Notes under the pieces: generated by a model
Told to the model about the DNA's origin: nothing
The model's input: only the letters and a program-made list of their open reading frames with translations
The model's database searches: none
Position numbers and translations under genes: made by a program
From: Peltaster fructicola
Taxonomy: Eukaryota > Ascomycota > Dothideomycetes
DNA length: 64,000 bases
NCBI GenBank assembly: GCA_001592805.2
Contig: CP051139.1
Coordinates: 1,488,001 to 1,552,000, forward strand
Direction: 5' to 3'
Shown: positions 55,968-64,000 of the stretch, piece by piece
Layout of the letters: each line of letters begins with the position of its first letter
How positions within the stretch are numbered: position 1 is the stretch's first letter

Positions 55968-56390
55968 ATGACCGAATCAATGAAGAACGCTCTCAAGGGC
56001 AATGGCGGTATGCTGCATCCTTCCCAGTCGTGTCTTCACTTTATTGACGGGCCCTTACTCTGTTTGCGGGTCGACTATATGTAGCTTATGAGGATCCGAC
56101 CTAATGGTATACAGGAGGACTGCAGTCGATCAGCTCTAGTGTAGCTGAGACGATGGGAAACGCCATTGACACTCGCGGCAGTCAATCCAAGAAAGCAGAT
56201 CAGGCCGGCAGCGACCTGCTCTCTATGGGTAAGAGTGAGTACACGGGAGCACACTGCCGCAGAAAGACGACTGATACTCGTAGGTCCTGGTCCAACTGTC
56301 GAGGGTTCTAGCGTAGGCGCCGATGACCAGATCAAGAACCAGAGCAGCGGCACAGGGGATCACCTTGAGCTTGGGTTGCGCAAGACCTGA
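55968..56390 (+). CDS. Small hydrophilic orphan protein (three exons)
   Basis: Model: 55968-56007, 56115-56234, 56284-56390 (introns 107 and 49 nt), 88 aa. All phases close (1 and 1) and the splice sites are canonical (GTATGC..TACAG, GTGAGT..CTGAT..GTAG). The sequence is Gly/Ser-rich and charged, with MTESMKNALKGNGG, SSVAETMGNAID, KKADQAGSDLLSMGK and a tail HLELGLRKT. No signal peptide or membrane segment. It resembles in style small stress-related hydrophilic proteins of fungi, but I cannot assign a family. It stops 17 bp from the convergent enoyl-CoA hydratase gene and starts 47 bp from the divergent uncharacterised gene. Confidence 0.6.
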
Positions 56391-56407
56391 TGGACGAACG
56401 CAGATGT

Positions 56408-57327
56408 TTATTGATGTTTCCACTCTGCCTTCTTCTTCTCTGCAAATGCTTGCATTCCGATCTTCTGATCATCACTGCCGAAAAGTGCATGAAACAGTCT
56501 GCGCTCAAACTCAACGCCTTCCCGTATACCTAGATCCTGGCTCTTGTTGACGGCCTCCTTCGCGGCCTTGACAGCAATCTGCGAATACGATGCAATAGTC
56601 TCGGCCGTTTTTAGTGCTTCGTCGATACATTCTTGAGGCGTCTTGAACACTCTCGCCGCCAGTCCCCAGTCATACGCGTCTCTTCCACTGAAGTTGCGGC
56701 CGGTGAGGATCAGATCCATAGCTCTGTATTTGCCGAGAGCCTTTGTGAGTCTCTGACTGCCGCCAGCGCCTGGAATGATGCCTAGCTTGATCTCGGGCTG
56801 GCCAAAGTTGGCAGTCTCCGAACAATAGAGGATATCGCCCATCATGGCAAGCTCGCAGCCTCCTCCAAGAGCATGGCCATTGACTGCGGTGATGACAGGC
56901 TTCTTGATAACATTGGGCAGCTCCGACCACGCCTCAATGAAATCGTTCTTGTATACATCTGCGAAGCTCTTGGTCGACATCTCCTTGATGTCTGCGCCAG
57001 CTGCGAAAGCCTTCTCGCTGCCGGTGATCACAATGGCTCGAACATCCCCGTCCTTGTCGAAAGACTTCAGCGCGCTGTTAAGCTCGAGAATCAGTGGTGT
57101 GAAGAGGGCGTTGAGTGCTTTTGGTCGATGGAGCTCGACTACGGTATGTCAGCAGGACTCTCATTGTCATATGAAGTGTACGTACTCAGGCCTACATTGT
57201 TTCGCGGTTGAGACACTTTGATGAACTCGAAGCTGCCATCTGCCGCTGTGCTTGAGTATCGTGCACGGAGTGGCACGATGAATTTGCCAAATTGAGAGAC
57301 ACACGGCCTGACTCGAGCAGCAAGCAT
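56408..57327 (-). CDS. Mitochondrial enoyl-CoA hydratase (two exons)
   Basis: Model: complement of 57186-57327 and 56408-57138 (47-nt intron), 290 aa, the normal size for the short-chain crotonase (ECHS1) type. It hydrates 2-enoyl-CoA in mitochondrial beta-oxidation and branched-chain amino acid breakdown. The N-terminus MLAARVRPCVSQFGKFIVPLRARYSS is an Arg-rich mitochondrial presequence. The crotonase fold shows GLIELHRPKALNAL across the splice, the oxyanion-hole segments AFAAGADIKEM and NGHALGGGCELAMMGD, and the two catalytic glutamates in the expected places, GGGCE and PEIKLGIIPGAGG. The C-terminus KKKAEWKHQ has no peroxisomal signal. Confidence 0.93.
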
Positions 57328-58214
57328 TTTCTAGGTGTATGCGGTGTGTATCAAGGTACCAGTGAAGCAGAAGATCGGTCGCAGCTCAGAATTGAAGCTT
57401 GTTGTGACGGCCAATGGCTTGCGACATCGCTCTGAGCTCGCCGCTTGCTCCTGCTCCATGTTGTTGTCACCGCAAGCTTCTCTGACATGATCATCTCGCG
57501 CCCTCTATCAAACCTGTGCGCATCATAAGCATCTCTCCTCAGACAACAATATCCATGATGGTATGCACAAGTCTTCACGAGAGCGGCACTACTGAGCAGG
57601 CGCCGGATTCGGCCGTGAACCACTAGAGAGTTATCAGCTCAGCTTACGATCTACCACGATCGCGTTCTCTTCCTGTTCAGCCTACATTTTTAGAAGGTAA
57701 GCACGTTTGAGGAGGTTCATATGCAATATACGGTGGTCTCAAGCTTGGTTACGTCCCTCGATGTGATTGTGGGTCGTCGACATCGTGCCTGTCGTTGTCA
57801 CGGCTACCTCTCATCCCAAGAACACGGCTCGACGAAAGAGTTTTCTCAGAGCTCCCATCGAATGGCAATACGAGAACCTGGATATTCACCAATGGCACAC
57901 GAGCCATAGTCAGAACAACAATGTCCCAGTGCGGCGGTCTGCAGGCATGCTCCCAGCAGGGAGGGTACAACAACATGCTAAGAGAAATGTGTCGTAGCCA
58001 GCATTCCACAAACTGCAAACGCTCGTACGCTTCAGACCTTCTTATATATATTTTCTCTTCTCGATTTCTCTTCTCGACGCGTACACTCTCCTTCTCATTC
58101 ATTATATTCACTCGCTTTTGCATTCTGTCCGTCATTCAAGAGCACATAAAACAAGTTACAGAAGTCAGATCAGCTTTGCTCACTTGCACATACGCTTCAT
58201 TTACCTATACCAAG
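57328..58214. promoter_or_regulatory. Divergent promoter region with TATA box, upstream of the cell-wall protein gene
   Basis: 887 bp between the enoyl-CoA hydratase start and the GPI-protein start. A strong TATATATATTTT lies at 58043-58054, 161-172 bp before the ATG, followed by a CT-rich tract in which TCTCTTCTCGA occurs twice (58054-58064 and 58067-58077). TATA plus CT-rich blocks are typical of strongly expressed fungal genes. The reading frame is open upstream of the signal peptide but does not look coding. Confidence 0.55.
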
Positions 58215-58751
58215 ATGTACTCAGTCATCGCACTTCTCGCTCTCGCCGGCAGCGTTATCGCTCAGGGCACCAACTGCGACGCCCAGTACGACACCTGCCG
58301 CACCACTCCCGTGCAGGGACTTAGTGCCAACCAGGCACAGTGTGCCGCTGAGTACGCTGCATGCTTGGGCTACAATCCATTCACTGGCGGAGCTCCAAGC
58401 AGCACAGCATCCCGCTCTCGCGCGGCATACTCAACGGGCTACGGTACTGGCACCGTTACCGTGTTCACCACTGTCTGCCCAACACCAACCACGTTCGTTT
58501 GTGGTGGATCAACCTACGCAGTCTCCAAGTCCACAACACTCACCATTAGCTGCCCAGGTGGTTGCGCTATCACAACACCAATAGTGTACACCGCACCACC
58601 AGCACCAACGACAACAACCGCAATGGCCCCAGGAACTACTACAGCAAACGGTACACCAGCTACCACGACACCTAAGTACACTGGAGCTGCCGACAAACTT
58701 CAGATCGGTGGTGCTCTCGTTGCCGCTGCAGTTGGCGCTCTGGTGCTGTAG
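58215..58751 (+). CDS. GPI-anchored cell-wall-type protein
   Basis: Single exon, 178 aa. A signal peptide ([17 protein letters not shown], cleavage near residue 17) is followed by a four-cysteine module C-x6-C...C-x6-C ([18 protein letters not shown]) and a second block [19 protein letters not shown] with LTISCPGGC, a motif common in ascomycete wall proteins. Then comes a Thr/Pro/Ala-rich linker likely to be O-mannosylated. The C-terminus has a small-residue omega region followed by a hydrophobic tail ([17 protein letters not shown]), the signal for GPI anchoring. It probably sits in the wall or plasma membrane. The start is fixed by the signal peptide; upstream in-frame ATGs are ignored. Confidence 0.85.
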   Translation: MYSVIALLALAGSVIAQGTNCDAQYDTCRTTPVQGLSANQAQCAAEYAACLGYNPFTGGAPSSTASRSRAAYSTGYGTGTVTVFTTVCPTPTTFVCGGSTYAVSKSTTLTISCPGGCAITTPIVYTAPPAPTTTTAMAPGTTTANGTPATTTPKYTGAADKLQIGGALVAAAVGALVL

Positions 58752-59186
58752 AGGAGAGATATTCCGTTCAGATTTAACAGGCATAGCATTCTTATGTTGC
58801 TCGGACTAGATTTGTTTCATGTCAACCATCTAATGCCTGATCATTGTCCTAATGGACCGGGGCGTTCATACATCGTTGTACCACAATTTCCTCATTTATC
58901 GTCTGTGGCCAGCATCAGAATCGTTGTGCTCATTGCGTGAAATGCATGTGTGAAGCATATCGCACGCGTTTGAGAGATGATAACATCGGCTTGGTTGCTG
59001 TCTACACGTAACTAGCGGACTTTGCCATGTGTTAGCTGTCCATTCTCCATTCGCTTCGCTTGGCGCAACTGCAGGGATCCTAAAAAGTCGCCTTTCTTCT
59101 TGCGCTTGCTCCTGTCGTCGTCCTCCACGCCATATACATCCGCAGCGCACTCTCCCTCGTGCGTTGAGCCCACAACCTTCGCGATC
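58752..59186. other. Intergenic region before RER1
   Basis: 435 bp; 3' end of the cell-wall gene plus promoter and leader of RER1. The minus-strand frame at 58896-59504 is not supported by any family. Nothing else recognised. Confidence 0.45.
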
Positions 59187-59996
59187 ATGGACGCGCCAGA
59201 GCCCGAGACGCCATTTGCGGCAGTGAGCGCGCAGACAACACGATTCCAACAAGTACGTCCTGAGACCTCCTGGGAAGAGCGCAGTGGCAGCATCTACTGT
59301 CACACAAGGCGGTCGAGGCCTGGGCTGAGAGAGGCAGAGATATAGTCGTAGCTGACATCGTATCGCAGCTTTATCAATCCTACCTGGACAAGGCCACACC
59401 TTACCTAACATATCGATGGGCCGGAACAGGCTTCTTATTTGTCCTTTTCGCCCTTCGAATAATCTTTGCGCAAGGATGGTACATCGGTACGTCAAAAGAG
59501 ACATGCACCTGCGACTCTTGCGGTGTACAGAAAGAGCTGGATGCTGACAAGGTGTTCTAGTGGCATATTCATTGGGGATTTACCTCCTCAACCTCTTCCT
59601 CGCCTTCATTAGTCCAAAATTCGACCCTAGTCTCGAGGCAGACACAGACATGGAAGATGGTGTACCGGCAGGACAATCGTCGTTACCAACGAAGAATGAC
59701 CAGGAGTTCAAGCCCTTCGTGCGCCGACTACCCGAGTTCAAGTTCTGGCACTCAGCCACGCGAGCCATTGCTATTGCTTTCCTGTGCTCGTGGAGCGAGA
59801 TCTTCAACCTGCCAGTCTTCTGGCCAGTGCTTGTGATCTACTGGCTGATACTGGTCTTCTTGACCATGCGACGACAGATCCAGAGCATGATCAAATATAG
59901 GTGAGTGGCAAGCAATGGCGAATCGTTTGGCATCGACTTACACTACTCAGGTATGTCCCGTGGGACTTCGGCAAGACCAAATACTCCGGCAAATAG
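59187..59996 (+). CDS. RER1: Rer1 ER-retrieval receptor (four exons)
   Basis: Model: 59187-59252, 59369-59486, 59561-59900, 59951-59996 (introns 116, 74 and 50 nt), 189 aa, the usual size. Rer1 cycles in early Golgi and returns escaped ER membrane proteins and unassembled subunits by COPI vesicles. Four membrane segments are visible (GFLFVLFALRIIFAQGWYI, VAYSLGIYLLNLFLAFI, AIAIAFLCSWSEIFNLPVFWPVLVIYWLILVF as two). The family blocks YLDKATPYLTYRW, ISPKFDP, FKPFVRRLPEFKFWHSATRA and MIKYRYVPWDFGKTKYSGK are intact, the last one across the final intron. Confidence 0.95.
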
Positions 59997-61584
59997 ACAC
60001 GAACGAGGCGGACTCGGCTGTACGAGGATACTGTACTATAGATGCACTGTTGGAGACAAAGAGCATGCGATAGAACACATTGAGGGCCCGAAGCAGCACT
60101 CTAGGAGTATGAGAACAAGACCTTGACAACCACAAGCATTCACTGGCCACAGGCATACTATCCGCTACATCGCCGTCTGCCATATCACGTTACCTGCACG
60201 TGATCTTCCAACCAACACCTCGGTCTCCTTCCATCTCCTCGTCTCGAAAGGTATTCCTGTTCATGGACCATACTCTGAATACTTGAAACCACCGATGCAC
60301 ACAACATCACGTGTACTGCTCGTGTGCTCATGTTGCTGCTACTAATATCGACTTCTGAGCAGTACATCGCTCACAAGAGTTGGCCAATGACTGGGCGCCC
60401 AAATTGCCTACTACGCTACAGATAGCGCTGCATCGCGATGTCATCAGACTGCTCGGATCTCAACCACAAGTCAACCTCATCTCATGATCCTGCCAGACGA
60501 CTGTTCATAGCTTGTGTGTCACGGCTGCTGCACTCCCTGGAAGTCCCGAGTAACACATGTCTGGTTCCATCAGAGCTCGTTAAAGCAGCGGGTATCTTTT
60601 TGCTTCTCCTGGCATGAAGGTGTCGAGTGAAGAGCAATAGCAAATGAAGCACTGCACGCAGCGGTTTGCTGGATGCTGATTGGCGCTGGGTTTGTATCGA
60701 TGTTCACTGCTCGTGGGCCACACTATGCGCTCGCTCCTGGGCCCGATCTCATGGCCCTGCAGCATTCCCGTGCGCTAAAATGGACCTTAGGCTGGATCTA
60801 TACCTCATCTCTTGAGGCAGTGTACGTGGACGCACATGTCTCTTGCTTGCATGGCCGGTCCCATCTCGTGTACGAGCAGTTGGTAGGCTGGTCGCTGATC
60901 CCCTTCTGAACAGATCGCACGCACACACGCACACTTTGCTTTGGCATTGGCGAAATTGTACGCTGCTATGTCGGCCGTTTTCCTGTACGAGCTGCTGTGC
61001 TGCCTGGCCCAGCCGTGTCCAGCAGGGCCTTTTGTGTGGATTTATCTTGATTTGAGCAGATGTCTTCCTTAGCTTCAAATTTCCAAGCTGCCTCTGGCTC
61101 TTGGGAAGCTGCCATTGACTTGAGCTGAAGACATATTGATCTATGCCTTTCGAACAATGTCTCCTTGCTAGTGCGGGGCCGTGGGATGAGAGCTCAATGG
61201 CCAGTGTTAGGGTGGAACCGGTAGAGCAACGATCTACGCCAGTACTGGAAATTTGGGAAGCTCATGCAAGCATGTATGATGCACTTCGCTCCAAAATCCT
61301 CTTTGAGTGACCACGTCGCTTGAAAGTCAGTACGGAGCAAGTACAGCGCCCAATGGCTTGAAGAGTGGGACCCAGCGAATGTCGTCTTGTGCCCCGAATG
61401 TCGCAGCTGCCTCTTGTTGACCCACGCCCCTCGGTGTCCTGAGCCCTCTCTTGGAGAGTACATCTATTATACTGCCGCCCTTCAACACCTGTGCTCATCC
61501 TCCCACCTCTCGTGACCTCATCATCTTCACTTCCTTCACGTTTTGTTGCAATTGTAGCTGCTCGGAAGAGTCAAATCTTCCGTC
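59997..61584. other. Gene-poor region upstream of BTA1
   Basis: 1588 bp between RER1 and BTA1, both plus strand. Only short, unconvincing frames on either strand. The last 150 bp before the BTA1 ATG are pyrimidine-rich (CTCATCCTCCCACCTCTCG) with CTATTATA at 61464-61471, consistent with a strong promoter and leader. No repeat or RNA gene recognised. Confidence 0.5.
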
Positions 61585-64000
61585 ATGGCTTCACTCAACA
61601 ACCTCTACCATACGCTGGCTGATCCGTTCAACCAGGTCAGCCTGGCTACAGTACTCCTGGTTGTTGTACTCGCCTCCTACTTCATCCTGTCCTTCACTGA
61701 GCTCAGCCTCCTCCGCAAGTCCTTCGCCGTTCTTCACACCTACGGTCAATTCGCCTACTCGTGCTTCTTCAAGCCTCACACAGGAGATGGCTCAGGCAAC
61801 CAGCAGGATGCTCTCGAGAGCTTCTACAAGTCTCAGGCAGCAGTGTACGACGCTACACGCACTCGCCTACTCAGCGGAAGAGAAGATATGCTCTCACTGG
61901 TGGCTGCTCAGGTCAAGCACAGGCGGGACACTGGACAAATCAGCCACAAGCCAATCTGGGTCGATATTGGAGGCGGTACTGGCTGGAACATCGAGCAGAT
62001 GGGCCAGCAGGTCGACGTGCCAACATTCTTCCACGCTGTCTATCTTGTCGACCTCTCGACCTCTCTCTGCGAGGTTGCTCGCAAGCGATTCGAGCGTCTG
62101 GGCTGGACCAATGTGCACGTGATCTGCGAGGATGCTCGTACTTTCCGTCTGTCTGACTACGAGGCTGGCCTGGATGAGTCCAAGGCACAGTTCAGCATTG
62201 GCAAGCCTGTCTACGACGAGGATGCTCGGGATGAAGTTGGCGCAGATCTTCTCACCATGTCCTACAGTCTCAGCATGATCCCAGAGTTTCACTCAGCGAT
62301 CGACAGCATCACAAACTTGCTTGGTCCAAATGGTATCGTCGGTGTTGTCGACTTCTACGTCCAGAATCAGATCGAGTTCCAGGGCCGCAACTACATTGGA
62401 GGAGCTATTGACAGACACTGCATGTGGATTTCACGTGTCTTCTGGCGAACTTGGTTCGAGCTTGACCGTGTCAACTTGGAGTCCGCTCGTCGTGACTACA
62501 TCGAGTACAAGTTCGGAACAATCCTCAGCACCAACCAGAGATGCCACTTGCTCGGTCTGCGAATCCCATACTACATCTTCGTCGGTTGCACTCGCAACAC
62601 CAGCGTCAACATGAACCAGCTGGCTCAGCTCGATGCTGCCGTTACAGAAAGCCCGTTCATCTCTGCTCTCGATGTGCACGCTCAAGCTGTCAACCCAAAG
62701 AAGCTCCGACGCAGCTCGTCCACAGAGCGGAGGAGCAAGGCACTCGATACTGCAATTGTCAACCTCTCCTCTTCTCTGCCTCTGCCAGCCGCATACTACC
62801 AGAACAACAAGACTCGTATATACTACGATGAGACCCTACAGAAGCACCGACAATTCGCTGACGAGTACATCTATGCCTTTACCTGGGAAGACTCTCGTAT
62901 GGATGCTCGTCTCTTGAAGATCACCGGCGACGACGTCATTCTCGCAATCACCAGTGCTGGTGACAATATCTTGTCATACGCCGTGGAACGACCAAAGCGA
63001 ATTCACGCTGTCGATCTCAACCCTAACCAGAACCATCTCCTTGAGCTCAAGGTCGCCGGCTACCGAAGCCTCGAGTACTCTGACTTCTGGAAGCTCTTTG
63101 GTGAGGGTAAGCACGAGAACTTCAACAGACTCCTCCGCGAGCAGATCTCACCACACCTTTCCAGCCATGCATTTGATTACTGGATGCACAAAGGACCAGC
63201 AACCTTCGACCACAAGGGTAAAGGTCTGTACTTCACCGGAGGCTCTAGACACGCTATTCAGCTTGTCTCATGGCTTGGCAAGCTTCTCGGTGTCAGCAAG
63301 GATATTCAGAAGATCTGCGAGGCCGAGACTCTAGCTGAGCAACGCGAGCTCTGGACAAAGCGTGTCCGACGGGTATTGCTCAGTCAGTTCCTTGCATACT
63401 TTGTCATCGGATCCGAGCGCTTCCTCTGGAAGGCCCTTGGTGTGCCAGGAGAGCAGCGTGCCATGATCGAGGACGACTTCAAGCGGAGAGGCAGCCCAGA
63501 GTCTGACCATGCACGTGCCGATGTCAGTGCTGATGAGAAGAGTGGTGACGGTAAGACCGGCGAGATCACTGCCACCAAGAGTGGCCAGGCCATCTGGAAC
63601 TATGGAGTGCAGACGCTCGACCCAGTCGTCAATGAGACGCTTGTTAGCAACGACAACCACTACTACATGGTCTGCCTTGCAGGTAAGTCGAGCACGTGAT
63701 ATAGTTTTGCAAGCAAAACTGACACTTTCTAGGTAAATACACTCGCAAGTCGCACCCTACCTACCTCTCCGAGCGCGCACACTCCGTCCTGTCGAAGCCA
63801 GGCGCCCTCGAGAACATCCGCATCCACACAGACGAGCTTGCAGAGGTCTTCGCTCGTATGCAGCCAGAGGCCCTCACGATCTGTGTCGTCATGGACAGCA
63901 TGGACTGGTTCACTCCAGGTGGTCCGGAGACGGCCGTCCAGGTCAAGGCGATCAACAGTGCCCTCAAGCTTGGCGGCCGTGTCCTCCTACGCTCTGCTGG
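61585..64000 (+). CDS. BTA1: Betaine lipid (DGTS) synthase BTA1, 3' partial
   Basis: Model: 61585-63682 joined to 63733 onward (50-nt intron GTAAGT..CTGAC..CTAG), 788 residues visible, cut by the window edge. BTA1 makes diacylglyceryl-N,N,N-trimethylhomoserine, a phosphorus-free substitute for phosphatidylcholine, often induced by phosphate starvation. An N-terminal membrane segment (~18-38) precedes a BtaB-type SAM methyltransferase domain with VDIGGGTGWN (126-135). A BtaA-type domain that transfers the 3-amino-3-carboxypropyl group from SAM follows (AFTWEDSRMDARLLKI, TSAGDNILSYAVE, VDLNPNQNHLLELK, FTGGSRHAIQL). This B-then-A order is the one known in fungi and the reverse of Chlamydomonas. 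The homoserine-derived headgroup does not come from choline. Confidence 0.94.

Noticed and set aside
55555-55971. 138-codon plus-strand frame with hydrophobic stretch
   Set aside because: Covers the minus-strand gene candidate, whose frame has better protein character; the hydrophobic part looks like a by-product.
61451-62122. 223-codon frame overlapping BTA1
   Set aside because: Out-of-frame shadow of the BTA1 N-terminus, Ser/Thr-rich.

Overview
The window looks like nuclear DNA of a filamentous ascomycete (Pezizomycotina; most likely Dothideomycetes, which is inference from gene content). Genes are compact, lie on both strands, and are split by very short GT..CTAAC/CTGAC..AG introns (mostly 41-54 nt). 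The proteins match ascomycete families such as Tom22, Csm3/Swi3, Ski2, Pex14, fungal BTA1 and 'LPxELR' F-box-like proteins. I see no transposon, virus-like element, rRNA, CRISPR array or confident tRNA. Exon boundaries were read by eye from splice signals, reading phase and protein-family continuity.

Layout. 1-5 kb: partial MCP1 (+), pantothenate kinase (-), RTF2 (+). 3.6-7.2 kb: a divergent pair, choline-oxidase-type GMC oxidoreductase (-) and betaine-aldehyde dehydrogenase (+), which together would convert choline to glycine betaine. 7.8-20 kb: BTB protein (-), ubiquitin E2 (+), TBC Rab-GAP (+), seipin (+), a disordered orphan (+), a GTPBP1-like GTPase (+) and a Gfo/Idh/MocA oxidoreductase (+). 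20-28 kb: TOM22 (+), three F-box-like genes, a PPPDE-thioredoxin-PUL protein (+) and a small secreted protein (-). 28-45.9 kb: DUS4 (+), DPM1 (-), importin-7/8-type karyopherin (-), SKI2 (-), PEX14 (-), NDC80 (+), a small mitochondrial-type protein (+), CSM3 (-), HPR1/THOC1 (+). 45.9-51.2 kb is gene-poor except for a homeodomain gene. 51.2-64 kb: eIF4G (+), an uncharacterised spliced gene (-), an 88-aa orphan (+), enoyl-CoA hydratase (-), a GPI-type cell-wall protein (+), RER1 (+), and BTA1, which runs off the right edge.

Most genes are housekeeping. The clearest metabolic unit is the choline oxidase/BADH pair, where neighbouring genes catalyse consecutive steps and share one promoter region. 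The most unusual points are an inferred GC-AG intron in NDC80, a 19-nt exon in DUS4, a Ser-to-Thr change in the choline oxidase active site, a small secreted orphan, and an uncharacterised spliced gene whose 3' end overlaps the last eIF4G exon. I found no clearly new multi-gene system; the orphan genes are the best places to look.
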